Of a stretch of DNA of 60,733 nt, positions 1 through 7,123 are shown piece by piece. Within the stretch, counting starts at the first letter, position 1. Every line of letters begins with the position of its first letter. This DNA is from an uncultured Dorea sp. (GTDB lineage Bacteria > Bacillota > Clostridia > Lachnospirales > Lachnospiraceae). The translations under genes and the position numbers were made by a program. The stretch is from contig CAJUBG010000019.1 in NCBI GenBank assembly GCA_910584575.1, positions 1-60,733 of the forward strand. The letters are read 5' to 3'. Under the pieces are notes generated by a model that made no database searches, had not been told where the DNA came from, and saw only the letters and a program-made list of their open reading frames with translations.

Positions 1-32
1 TTGGTTAAAGCGATTACTTTGCAATTTGACAT
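1..32 (-). CDS. ParA-family ATPase, N-terminal fragment at window edge
   Basis: An ATG at 32-30 is preceded by a strong ribosome site (AAAGGAGGA, complement of 41-49). It opens a frame reading MSNCKVIALT before the window ends. Many ParA partition ATPases of Firmicutes plasmids and ICEs begin this way, just before the deviant Walker A motif, which is not visible here. Only ten residues can be read, so the call rests on the start, the ribosome site and the mobile-element context. Confidence 0.5.
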   Translation of the reverse strand, partial: MSNCKVIALT

Positions 33-60
33 AGGGTGCGTCCTCCTTTCGCATAAATTT

Positions 61-81
61 AGCCACTTTGTCAAGGTGGCT
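61..81 (-). other. Small hairpin in the leader of the ParA-like gene
   Basis: AGCCAC (61-66) pairs with GTGGCT (76-81) around a 9-nt loop, about 30 nt upstream of the ParA-like start on the minus strand. It has no T-run. It could be a leader structure or an operator, and the sequence does not decide. Confidence 0.35.
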
Positions 82-103
82 ATGTAAGAGTACCAGAGAA
101 CGC

Positions 104-146
104 AAAAAAGCCGCTTACTCTTAAAAATCAATAAGAATAAGCGGCT
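104..146 (-). terminator. Intrinsic terminator after the small element genes
   Basis: A 14-bp stem with one mismatch joins 109-122 and 133-146. On the minus strand it is followed by a run of T (complement of 104-108). It lies just past the stop of the small gene at 159-338 and separates that gene from the ParA-like gene. Confidence 0.8.
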
Positions 147-158
147 CTGTGATGTGCC

Positions 159-338
159 TTAGACATATTCAATTTTCATTCTCTTTACAGGTGCGTTTAC
201 CACTTTAAATATCAGTTCGTCAACGCAGTCCGTATATCTGCCTTGTTGTATGAGTTGGTTTTTCAATTCTACAAGGCTATGTAATAAAATGCTCCGTTCC
301 CCACTGTCCACATATAAATGGACTTTCTTCTCTCTCAT
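159..338 (-). CDS. Small hypothetical protein of the integrative element
   Basis: This encodes 59 residues starting MREKKVHLYV. The frame is open upstream to a TTG at 350, but that codon has AAGG directly against it; the ATG at 338 has GGTGA seven bases upstream and AAGG a little further, so it is preferred. The protein is short, charged and without membrane segments or cysteines. Small proteins of this look are common accessory genes of Firmicutes ICEs, but I cannot name a domain. It follows the gene at 365-619 by 26 bp and precedes a terminator, so the two probably share a transcript. Confidence 0.6.
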   Translation of the reverse strand: MREKKVHLYVDSGERSILLHSLVELKNQLIQQGRYTDCVDELIFKVVNAPVKRMKIEYV

Positions 339-364
339 AAATTTCACCAACCTTACTTGTCCAA

Positions 365-619
365 CTATGCAACATCGGGAGTAGATACCAAAAGGTTAAT
401 TATACGTTCATTACCTCGTTGAACCACTGTCGGGTGTTCCGAAAACTCAACTTGATTCTTTTCACCATACCGTACCACCTTATCCGAAGTCTTTAAAGAA
501 TATATTAAAAAGCCCGTAAAATCAGACGATTCATTACTTTGTGATAATGGAACATTACCGCTGCTTCTCTGGGTCGATATTTTGAAAATAGCACACTTCA
601 CATTATCCAACCCATACAC
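365..619 (-). CDS. Hypothetical element protein containing 27-bp repeat copy 1
   Basis: This 84-residue frame has a GTG at 619 just past the stop of the helicase gene. Residues from Thr16 (TQRSSGNVPL) onward are encoded from inside the 27-bp repeat. The remainder resembles the protein encoded at 5498-5716: both have a GF-I-S stretch followed by charged residues and end with an I-NL region. The two are therefore probably diverged homologues at equivalent positions of two related element ends. The first 15 residues differ and may not belong to the ancestral protein. No ribosome site is convincing at the GTG, so the true start is uncertain and this may be a 5'-truncated gene. Function is unknown. 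Confidence 0.45.
   Translation of the reverse strand: MYGLDNVKCAIFKISTQRSSGNVPLSQSNESSDFTGFLIYSLKTSDKVVRYGEKNQVEFSEHPTVVQRGNERIINLLVSTPDVA
548..574 (+). repeat. 27-bp direct repeat, copy 1 (left)
   Basis: A 27-bp sequence beginning TGGAACATTACC and ending TCTCTGGGT is identical to 5690-5716 in the same orientation. The bases on either side differ between the copies. It separates the AbiE-Gabija cargo from the rest of the element and is read on the minus strand as TQRSSGNVP. It is a candidate attachment-site or element-end sequence. Confidence 0.85.
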
Positions 620-2127
620 TACCTTTGAACAAGTACATCATTTATTCCTACATCACTTTTTGCAAATATTTTTGCTAAATTAGATTGAAAACAATTGGCA
701 TTATAGTTGCTTAGTTTTACAATAATTAATTTGCTTTTTGCTCGTGTTACAGCAACATAGTGATTACACAAACTTGATATATCTGATAAACGATAATCTT
801 CCGCAAAAACAATCACCTGTTCAAATTCCAAACCCTTTGAAGAATGAAAAGTGATAGCAATATGCTGATATTTTTCAGTTTCAAAAGCAACATGGTACTT
901 TTCATCAGTTATTGTTTCAAACAGTTTATTCAAATGCTCATCCCTTGTCGCATACCCTAAATATGTTGCCAACGCATCTACCGCTAAACAAAAACTATCT
1001 TTGTCATCTATTGATTGTTCTATTTTATTAAGCATCCGCTTAATAGCGGATACTAATTTACGAGTTTCGTTTCCTTCAACAGGAATTTCTGAAATCACAT
1101 CATATGCAGAGAATTTTTCTATAATAAAATATTTTGCTATAGCAGAATACAACCATGCGGTATCTGTTGTAATTTCAGCAATGGGAGTTTGCGGTATATA
1201 AGTATAATCTACGCCACTTGATGATAATTCACTTGCACCTATTCTTGCATTATCATTACTAAAACGAAGTAATGCAGATTTTTTATCAGCATCAATATAT
1301 TTCAAAACTTCTGATGACCAATTAGTCATTGTGGAAGATAGCCAAATTATACTATTCAAATCATTAATAGGCGAATATAAATTACGTGTTTCATCATATA
1401 ACAAATTTGAATAATTCTGTATTTGCTTACATGAACGAAAATTATCCCCCATAAATATCGTAGTAAAATTTTTCTTACCCCAAATACTGACAAATGCTTC
1501 TGGATATGCCCCTCGCCAAATATAGATTGATTGCTTTTCATCACCTACTACAAATGTCTCAATTTTTAACGTATCGCATAAATACATAAAAAGGCTATGC
1601 ATGGATTTATCACAATCTTGATATTCATCAATATAAATTTTAAAATATTTTGCTTGAAGATATAATTTGCAAGCACTGGATTTTTCAACTATTTTTTGAG
1701 CCAATTCAAAAATAAAGTCCTTTTTATTATCTGTATATGAGCAAAGCACACCCTCATTTTTAATTTTTTCTATTGCTTCCTGAAAAGTATTGACTTTTTC
1801 TTCTCTCGAATAATCCGTACTCATATCTATATCATAATCAGAACCATATACATCTTTCATAAAAGGCTTTATAATTTCCTCTATTACAAAACTATTATTG
1901 GTTCCAATAAAATGCTGAGTGACATCGACAGATAATCTATCCTTAATTTCTTGTGCTGCTTTAATCGTAAATGTAATAGCTGCAACTACCTTATGGGTAT
2001 GGTTATCGTTAATTTCTTTTGCAATTTTATTAACCATAGTATGTGTTTTTCCTGTTCCCGCACTTGCACGAACTATTAAGTTACCAGAAGTATTTATAAT
2101 TTTCTCTTGAACTGGAGATAATCTCAT
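619..2127 (-). CDS. gajB: UvrD/PcrA-like helicase, Gabija GajB
   Basis: This 502-residue superfamily 1 helicase carries Walker A ASAGTGKT (21-28), the motif II region YIDEYQDCD, motif III VVGDEKQSIYIWRG, the motif V region TFHSSKGLEFEQV, and motif VI VAVTRAKSKL near the C-terminus. Length and pairing with an OLD-type ATPase/nuclease match GajB of Gabija anti-phage systems. GajB is known to act with GajA, where nucleotide depletion and DNA state control DNA cleavage. The ATG at 2127 is chosen because AAGGAGG lies seven bases upstream and its ATGA overlaps the gajA stop, giving translational coupling. The longer frame to 2148 has no such site. It is the last gene of the four-gene operon and ends 45 bp before the left 27-bp repeat. 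Confidence 0.82.
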   Translation of the reverse strand: MRLSPVQEKIINTSGNLIVRASAGTGKTHTMVNKIAKEINDNHTHKVVAAITFTIKAAQEIKDRLSVDVTQHFIGTNNSFVIEEIIKPFMKDVYGSDYDIDMSTDYSREEKVNTFQEAIEKIKNEGVLCSYTDNKKDFIFELAQKIVEKSSACKLYLQAKYFKIYIDEYQDCDKSMHSLFMYLCDTLKIETFVVGDEKQSIYIWRGAYPEAFVSIWGKKNFTTIFMGDNFRSCKQIQNYSNLLYDETRNLYSPINDLNSIIWLSSTMTNWSSEVLKYIDADKKSALLRFSNDNARIGASELSSSGVDYTYIPQTPIAEITTDTAWLYSAIAKYFIIEKFSAYDVISEIPVEGNETRKLVSAIKRMLNKIEQSIDDKDSFCLAVDALATYLGYATRDEHLNKLFETITDEKYHVAFETEKYQHIAITFHSSKGLEFEQVIVFAEDYRLSDISSLCNHYVAVTRAKSKLIIVKLSNYNANCFQSNLAKIFAKSDVGINDVLVQR

Positions 2128-3803
2128 TCGGCAACCTCCTTCAAACATGCAAAATTATAATGCTGATATATAGCTTTGCAATCTGTCTCTGAAAGTTTTT
2201 CAATCAATTCCACCATATGATAATGCTTTGCGTCTTGCAAGTAATCAACAGGTGAGGTTTCTTTAAGCAACTCTGCCAATCTATCATGCATGAATTCATC
2301 TAAATCATTTTCCAAATCCACTTTTGATAAAAATATTTTATATTTACTTCGTACTTTATCGAGTTTTTCCTTATTTGCATTATATAAATCTCTTTTTGCT
2401 GAAATAGAATTCTCTTGAATTTGCTTTGTAGGCAATAATTTTTTATTAATATAATTGTTACAACGTGAAAAACCTAATACGCTGTATGTATCTTTTCCCT
2501 TTACTTTCCTTAAATCATTATCCGTTTTAACCACATTAAAAATATTAAGTTCATCTAAAATGGTAAAGTACATACTAAATCCCACACCATCAACAGGCAA
2601 AATATATATTCCATCAGCTTCATAAAACGGATGTATTACTGATAAGATTTTACTAAATAGCATATATTCAGACGGTCCCTCAACCAAAAGTACTTTATTT
2701 GCAAAGATTGCTTCCGATAAACAACGGTTTAACATTTTTCTGGCTTTTTCGTAGTTTTCTGGCACTTTATAAAAAGTACTTATTCCATTGATTTTTCTAT
2801 CACTATATATTCTCACCAAATTCACATTATCCATTTCATAAAGAACAAACGGTGAATGTGTCGTTACAAACAGATATGTGTATTTACTGTCTGTGAAAAG
2901 TATTTGTGATAACGCAATTTGCATAGATTTGTGCAAATGATTTTCTGGTTCTTCAATTAAAAAGAGGTTTATTTTTTTCTCTGCACTTTCATCTGAAAGA
3001 ATATCAAAAATCGAATAGGACAATAGCTTTTTCCGTCCTTCTCCAGCAGTAGGATATAAGTTTTCATCATCATTCTGCTTAATGTATGGTATGATATTAG
3101 AATACAATCCCTTTACTGCAATCTCCGATTTAATTGACACTGAAATACCTTCATCTCGAAATTTTTGATATTCAGGTGTAAGTCTTCTCTCAAACTCTTT
3201 TATACCAGACAGTGATGCTATATTGCTGTTTAATTCGTCAACCGTTTTTTGAATATTGGCTAATGTAGCCTTATCATCATCATTTTCATTTCTAATGAGC
3301 TGACTTACATTCTTTTTGAATAAAGAATACAAATCCACATATGAATCAATATATATTACATTAAATACATAATCTATTTCATAAAGATAACCACGCTGTT
3401 TCATCTCTTGAAGATTATCCATATCTCCGCCCCAATATAATATTGGTAACGCAAGTAGTTCACTCCTATTGTATTCAGCGACAAGTTTTATATACACTTT
3501 ATTATGGCTACTTTGCAATGCCCCCTTAAGTTGAGCGCGAAGTTTTTGACAATCACTATTTTCAACATCACTTATATCCAATGCCACAACAATTTCAATC
3601 GGCTTATTAAGTTTTTTATTATGAAAGTCAGAATCTAAAAGATTTAATTTTCGTATATCTTTATCAAACACATATCTTAAAGCATACAGGAAATTTGTTT
3701 TTCCCACATCATTCAACCCAAAAAATATATTTTTATTGGATAAATCTAATTCAATATCTTCAAAGTTTCTAAAATTCTTAATTCTAATACTAACAAATTC
3801 CAT
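2124..3803 (-). CDS. gajA: OLD-family ATPase with TOPRIM nuclease domain, Gabija GajA
   Basis: This 559-residue protein has an ABC-type ATPase head with Walker A GLNDVGKTN (29-37) and Walker B FLIEEPENHLH in the middle. The C-terminal TOPRIM domain starts at LLVEGPSEYML, with acidic residues also in LPVDG and VKTDND. This is the OLD nuclease architecture, and with a UvrD-like partner it defines Gabija, where GajA is a nicking endonuclease held in check by nucleotides. The ATG at 3803 has GGAGG five bases upstream, within the last codons of abiEii, whose stop is 2 bp away. Its 3' end overlaps gajB by 4 bp. A plain OLD-helicase pair that is not true Gabija is the main alternative. Confidence 0.82.
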   Translation of the reverse strand: MEFVSIRIKNFRNFEDIELDLSNKNIFFGLNDVGKTNFLYALRYVFDKDIRKLNLLDSDFHNKKLNKPIEIVVALDISDVENSDCQKLRAQLKGALQSSHNKVYIKLVAEYNRSELLALPILYWGGDMDNLQEMKQRGYLYEIDYVFNVIYIDSYVDLYSLFKKNVSQLIRNENDDDKATLANIQKTVDELNSNIASLSGIKEFERRLTPEYQKFRDEGISVSIKSEIAVKGLYSNIIPYIKQNDDENLYPTAGEGRKKLLSYSIFDILSDESAEKKINLFLIEEPENHLHKSMQIALSQILFTDSKYTYLFVTTHSPFVLYEMDNVNLVRIYSDRKINGISTFYKVPENYEKARKMLNRCLSEAIFANKVLLVEGPSEYMLFSKILSVIHPFYEADGIYILPVDGVGFSMYFTILDELNIFNVVKTDNDLRKVKGKDTYSVLGFSRCNNYINKKLLPTKQIQENSISAKRDLYNANKEKLDKVRSKYKIFLSKVDLENDLDEFMHDRLAELLKETSPVDYLQDAKHYHMVELIEKLSETDCKAIYQHYNFACLKEVAE

Positions 3804-3805
3804 AT

Positions 3806-4708
3806 TTACCTCCATTCACCATTTACTGTCCATTCCTTTTGCCACTCATCCTCATTCACAATCGCATCAAATACAGGCTCAAGGAAAGTCTGTATTTCCT
3901 CAATGACTGCCGAAAACTCAAGTGTATCATCTTTTATGGTCTTCAAAAAAAATTTCCACCGTTTCTGCATATCCACATCCTCGGCAAGTGTGAGAACACG
4001 CTTGAAACTGTCCTTTTCGTAGGGTGTCCCTCGCCATTTCAATGTTTTGGCAATCGCCATCTGCAATCTTGCCCCGTCAAAATCAAAAGTTTTTGACAGA
4101 TAGTATATATCGTAAAAGTCCTTCATTCTGCCTGTCAGTTCAAACCGCTGTAAAATAGCGTCAAACTTTTCAGCAATCGTACTTTCAAGAGAATACGTCA
4201 TAATAACAGGAGATTCAAAATCAGGAAGCTGCGTATGAATCGTCCGTTCCTCGGCACATGGCACAATCACATCCCCTACTCCTATATCTACATTGAACGG
4301 CACACGGACATTTTTAATTTTTCCGATAATCTGCGTACTAATGCCGTGATACTTCCTTTGTGGCGAGATTTCCTCAAAACCTTTGGCTGTCATCTCAATA
4401 TAATCATTACCCGTAGGCACGGCAAGAATTTTTACAATAAGAGCCTGTACTTCTTCTAACGAGTTAGAAACACTGCGCAATAGGAAATCCACATCAACAG
4501 TCGCTCTGCTTTCAAAATTTGTAAGCGTATAAATAAACAAACCTCCCTTAAGAATAAGAGTATCCTCATGCCCCGATTTTGAAAGCTTCCGCAAAAATTC
4601 CTCCTGCATAAAAAGCTGTAAGCATTGCTGATAACTAATGCCAGCCTCCTTTGCCTTATTCCTTAGCCTTGCCAAAACAGATGCCGCAATATCAGCCACT
4701 ACAACCAC
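3806..4708 (-). CDS. abiEii: AbiEii-type nucleotidyltransferase toxin
   Basis: This 300-residue protein belongs to the AbiEii/AbiGii nucleotidyltransferase family. Its signature lies near residues 52-75: LILKGGLFIY followed by TVDVDFLL, giving the GG and DxD elements of the active site. A downstream KFDAIL...GRMKDFYDIY stretch is also typical. AbiEii proteins are toxins of type IV toxin-antitoxin systems that block growth during phage infection. The GTG at 4708 overlaps the abiEi stop by 10 bp; a second GTG at 4699 has better spacing from the GGAG at 4709-4712 and may be the true start. The 3' end lies 2 bp before gajA, so toxin and Gabija are probably on one mRNA. Confidence 0.88.
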   Translation of the reverse strand: MVVVADIAASVLARLRNKAKEAGISYQQCLQLFMQEEFLRKLSKSGHEDTLILKGGLFIYTLTNFESRATVDVDFLLRSVSNSLEEVQALIVKILAVPTGNDYIEMTAKGFEEISPQRKYHGISTQIIGKIKNVRVPFNVDIGVGDVIVPCAEERTIHTQLPDFESPVIMTYSLESTIAEKFDAILQRFELTGRMKDFYDIYYLSKTFDFDGARLQMAIAKTLKWRGTPYEKDSFKRVLTLAEDVDMQKRWKFFLKTIKDDTLEFSAVIEEIQTFLEPVFDAIVNEDEWQKEWTVNGEWR

Positions 4709-5307
4709 ACTCCAATCAATTCTTTTACTTTCTTCTGCACTCTGAGTTCCTTTGCATATTTCATAAGGTTTGGGATATTCTTCTGCGTGTCTCTCACATA
4801 ACCTTGAACTGCCTTATTAAAAATTTCTTTATCCATCTTGCTCATATTCCGCAAGACATCACAAATCGTACGGTCACGGTCATAAATGCGGACATCTACA
4901 AAATCAATACTTCCTTTTATTTCCCCCAGTGGTACTAAATAAGGCTCAACTCTATAAGCCTTTACAAACGGATAATCTATCTTTGTACGATTCCTTGAAA
5001 CATTTTTATCAACCGTAATATTCCATTCGGCAGGATTACGGTCGCTATAATGATAATAAAAGAGAGCTGTTTCCATACAAAGGACTGCATCTGGAAAAAG
5101 CCGATTGATTATCTTAACCTCCTGTCCATCAAAAGAATCCACCCAATGGTAATATCCCCATTTTACCTTTTCAATCAGTCCTTCATCTAATAATTTCTGA
5201 ATATCAGCATAATATAGTTTATAAGAATTAAGTTCAGCGGTCGTCATGATACAATCATGGTCAAAAAAAATCCTTCTGACAATATCTATCACTTTTTCAT
5301 CAAGCAT
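4699..5307 (-). CDS. abiEi: AbiEi-type antitoxin and likely autorepressor
   Basis: This 202-residue protein resembles AbiEi antitoxins. The N-terminal winged-helix region (about 1-55) contains TTAELNSYKLYYADIQKLL and IEKVKWGYYHW, and a longer C-terminal antitoxin domain follows. AbiEi family proteins neutralise AbiEii without a stable complex and repress their own promoter. The ATG at 5307 has AGAGGTG upstream. A strong promoter at 5365-5393 and a dyad at 5404-5431 lie just upstream. As first gene of abiEi-abiEii-gajA-gajB, its autorepression would control the Gabija genes as well; that last point is inference. Confidence 0.85.
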   Translation of the reverse strand: MLDEKVIDIVRRIFFDHDCIMTTAELNSYKLYYADIQKLLDEGLIEKVKWGYYHWVDSFDGQEVKIINRLFPDAVLCMETALFYYHYSDRNPAEWNITVDKNVSRNRTKIDYPFVKAYRVEPYLVPLGEIKGSIDFVDVRIYDRDRTICDVLRNMSKMDKEIFNKAVQGYVRDTQKNIPNLMKYAKELRVQKKVKELIGVWL

Positions 5308-5364
5308 TGATTACACCTCTATTAATCCACACAAAAATATCTCAACAATTATGTGATTTGTTAT

Positions 5365-5393
5365 AGTATATCCTCTTTTGTATGAAAAGTCAA
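5365..5393 (-). promoter_or_regulatory. Promoter of the abiE-gabija operon
   Basis: On the minus strand TTGACT (5393-5388) and TATACT (5370-5365) are separated by 17 bp, close to the sigma-A consensus. The -10 lies about 58 bp before the abiEi start. No promoter of this quality was noticed inside the four-gene operon. Confidence 0.8.
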
Positions 5394-5403
5394 TTATAGT
5401 AAA

Positions 5404-5431
5404 ACACCATAAATGAATTACTCGATGGTGT
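5404..5431. promoter_or_regulatory. Dyad upstream of the abiE promoter
   Basis: ACACCAT (5404-5410) and ATGGTGT (5425-5431) form a 7-bp inverted repeat with a 14-bp spacer, just upstream of the -35. It could be an AbiEi operator, since AbiEi homologues bind inverted repeats near their promoter, or part of the tail of the neighbouring transcript. Confidence 0.35.
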
Positions 5432-5441
5432 GGTTTAATAT

Positions 5442-5480
5442 AAAAAAATCAGCTTGTCCAAGAATATATAAACAAGCTGA
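5442..5480 (-). terminator. Terminator after the element-end gene
   Basis: TCAGCTTGT (5449-5457) pairs with ACAAGCTGA (5472-5480). On the minus strand the stem is followed by seven T. It ends the transcript of the frame at 5498-5716 before the abiE promoter begins. Confidence 0.8.
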
Positions 5481-5497
5481 ATTCCTTACATTCCGTA

Positions 5498-5716
5498 TCA
5501 TAAATAAACATCATCATTAACTGCCGCATAGAGATTTATCCATCTCGGAGTGTCGCAAACCTCGATAGAATAAGGCTTTCCGACATTCCCCGCATCTTCA
5601 TTTTCATCATACTTCTTTATCCTCTCAAACGTCAAAAAGCTATGTATCGGAAATCCCACCGTACCATGCCCGTCCCAAAATACAGTAAGTGGAACATTAC
5701 CGCTGCTTCTCTGGGT
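5498..5716 (-). pseudogene. 5'-truncated element-end gene containing repeat copy 2
   Basis: Seventy-two codons of element sequence run from the last base of the 27-bp repeat to a stop at 5498, starting TQRSSGNVPL. Reading further upstream enters the antisense strand of cotJC, so no native start is present. The sequence resembles the product of 365-619: the first ten residues are identical and the rest is similar in pattern (GFPIHSF, KYDENED, WINLYAAV). It looks like the end of a gene that is complete only in the circular or donor form of the element, or a small gene using a start in host DNA. The function is not recognised. Confidence 0.5.
5690..5716 (+). repeat. 27-bp direct repeat, copy 2 (right), abutting cotJC
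   Basis: It is identical to 548-574. Its right edge is the junction with cotJC: from 5714 the reading is GGT ACA GAG, the Gly-Thr-Glu of the conserved GTEELAHME block of CotJC, so the host target probably shares GGT with the element end. This makes it the likely element/chromosome boundary. Confidence 0.85.
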
Positions 5717-6055
5717 ACAGAGGAGTTGGCCCACATGGAGATGATATGCGCCATCGTCCACCAACTTACACGCAACTTAACGCCTGAAGAACTGGAGAAG
5801 TCCGGCTTTGACAAATACTATGTAGACCACACTCTGGCTCTCTGGCCGCAGGCGGCAAGCGGCGCGCCCTGGACAGCGACTTATTTCCAGTCTAAGGGCG
5901 ACCCGATTACGGATATACATGAGGATATGGCGGCAGAGCAAAAAGCAAGAACCACCTACGATAACATCCTGCGCCTTGTCAAAGACCCTGAGGTCTGCGA
6001 ACCGATCCGTTTCTTAAGAGAACGTGAAATCGTCCACTATCAGCGTTTCGGTGAA
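5717..6055 (+). pseudogene. cotJC: cotJC, middle fragment (manganese catalase, spore coat)
   Basis: The plus strand encodes TEELAHMEMICAIVHQLTRN, the conserved manganese-catalase block with the EExxH metal ligands. It continues through YYVDHTLALWPQAASG, GDPITDIHEDMAAEQKART and LREREIVHYQRFGE, where the E and ExxH residues of the second half of the dimanganese site are present. CotJC proteins are about 190-residue spore-coat catalases. The 5' third is missing because an element ends at 5716, and the 3' end is displaced to 8695-8778 by a second element. The apparent ATG at 5642 is in element DNA, so that chimeric frame is not a native start. Confidence 0.9.
6044..6055 (+). repeat. 12-bp direct repeat at left end of recombinase element
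   Basis: CGTTTCGGTGAA occurs here and again at 8683-8694. It encodes RFGE of CotJC in both places and marks the crossover region of the serine-recombinase element. Next to it, GGGAAGAT (6061 onward) and ATCTTCCCG at the other end form a short inverted match. Confidence 0.85.
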
Positions 6056-6115
6056 ACGAATCGGGAAGATGTGCCAGCAACTTTCCAACATGCCTCAAAA
6101 TCGTCAACCTGCTTT

Positions 6116-6538
6116 TTATATATCTTCCATTGTAATAACCTTCAGTTCTTTAAACTGTCGTAGCTGTTTGTCATTTGTTAGAAAAACGCTGCAGCTACTT
6201 TTTACAGCCGCCGCAAGCTGCAAAGCATCCATTGCCTTAAAATTTTTATATTCTGCACGAATTTGAGCCGCTTTTTTTGCTATTAATTTTGTTATATCAA
6301 TGACACTTGTTTCCATATCCTCTATAAGCATATCAAAATCCTCCAGCAATTTTTTATTATTTTCCCTATATGGCACAATCGAGTATTCTTCTATTGTAAT
6401 AACTGAGGTTACAAATTCTGTACCCAAATTATAATTATTTACTAAAAACGCTTTTACCCTATCTCCATATTGCAAATTCTTTTCAAGATAATAAATATAA
6501 GGTGATGTATCTATATAAATACGCTTAGATTCGATCAT
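6116..6538 (-). CDS. PIN-domain ribonuclease toxin (VapC-like)
   Basis: This 140-residue protein has the acidic residues of PIN nucleases: Asp10 in YIDTSPYIYYLE, the Glu pair in VITIEEYS, Asp in FKAMDALQLAAA, and the Asp in FLTNDKQLRQF. VapC-type toxins cleave specific RNAs using a metal bound by these residues. The gene overlaps the upstream small gene by 14 bp, as usual for antitoxin-toxin pairs. Within the recombinase element it may stabilise the insertion. The target RNA is not predictable from sequence. Confidence 0.85.
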   Translation of the reverse strand: MIESKRIYIDTSPYIYYLEKNLQYGDRVKAFLVNNYNLGTEFVTSVITIEEYSIVPYRENNKKLLEDFDMLIEDMETSVIDITKLIAKKAAQIRAEYKNFKAMDALQLAAAVKSSCSVFLTNDKQLRQFKELKVITMEDI

Positions 6539-6743
6539 TTCCCCTTATTTCCTCCATATATTCTTCGACATGTTTTCCACGCTCCGTCTCCATACCATAC
6601 TTATCCCAGTCAATCTTTTTTCTGGCATTTTTATATGGCCGATCCAAAATTGTCAGGATGACCTCTTTTCCATCATAATTAATTATATCGTCATTTTCAA
6701 CAATTACCGTGTTCCCCTGTATTATCCCTGCCAACGCTATCAT
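6525..6743 (-). CDS. Antitoxin partner of the PIN toxin
   Basis: This encodes 72 residues starting MIALAGIIQGNTVIVE. The ATG at 6743 is chosen over longer upstream starts because GGAGGG lies six bases ahead. The N-terminal half (NTVIVENDDIINYDGKEVILTIL) looks like a small beta-rich DNA-binding fold of the AbrB/VapB kind. The C-terminal half is charged (RKKIDWDKYGMETERGKHVE) and probably wraps the toxin. The 14-bp overlap with the PIN gene supports the pairing. A precise antitoxin family could not be assigned. Confidence 0.72.
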   Translation of the reverse strand: MIALAGIIQGNTVIVENDDIINYDGKEVILTILDRPYKNARKKIDWDKYGMETERGKHVEEYMEEIRGNDRI

Positions 6744-6926
6744 AATATCCCTCCTGCGGCCTAATATTTTAATAGTATAACACGTTTTTCTTGATCTCAC
6801 CATATCATATTTTATTTCTATTTCTCTAGCAAGGCATATAATTTGCTCCGTCTGATTGCTCTTTGTTATAGTGTACTTGCTGTCTTTCATAAGATGTACA
6901 AAAGCACCTGCAAGGAGGTATGTTTT

Positions 6927-7091
6927 ATAGAGGATAAAATATCTTATGCGATTGATAAAGATAGAATCAATCAGCAAAAAATGAAACTAATTGTATTCAA
7001 CCGCCGCCCAAAATATACAAACCAACCACAAGAAACAGCCAGACAAGAAATCGAAAAACAATTATTCCAGATATTTAAAAAATATGATTGA
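6927..7091 (+). CDS. Small hypothetical protein upstream of the recombinase
   Basis: A perfect AAGGAGGT at 6912-6919 stands seven bases before an ATA codon at 6927 that opens a 54-residue frame ending QEIEKQLFQIFKKYD. No ATG, GTG or TTG lies at proper spacing in that frame, so either ATA is used as a rare start or an ATG has mutated. An ATG at 6981 would give 36 residues but lacks a ribosome site. The stop overlaps the extended recombinase frame and precedes its ribosome site. Small genes in this position are common beside serine recombinases. Function is unknown. Confidence 0.45.
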   Translation: MEDKISYAIDKDRINQQKMKLIVFNRRPKYTNQPQETARQEIEKQLFQIFKKYD

Positions 7092-7123
7092 TTGTCATAC
7101 ATCCTTGTCGGGAGGACAAAGAG

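Larger units (their letters stand above)
1..5716. mobile_element. End of an integrative element with an AbiE-Gabija cargo unit
   Basis: Everything left of 5716 is foreign to cotJC, whose coding sequence resumes at 5717. The segment holds a ParA-like start at the left edge, two related small genes that each begin at a copy of a 27-bp repeat, and a defence operon between the repeats. The layout suggests two elements with the same kind of end placed in tandem: one from 5716 to about 575 with the cargo, and one from 574 leftwards. No integrase or conjugation gene is inside this part, so the element type (ICE, mobilizable element or passenger unit) is inferred. The 5' part of cotJC should lie beyond the far end, outside the window. 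Confidence 0.65.

Noticed and set aside
5642..6163. A 173-codon plus-strand reading frame that looks like a complete gene with an ATG at 5642
   Set aside because: It is a chimera: the first residues are element DNA left of 5717, the middle is cotJC and the end is recombinase-element DNA after 6055. It is annotated as a cotJC fragment.
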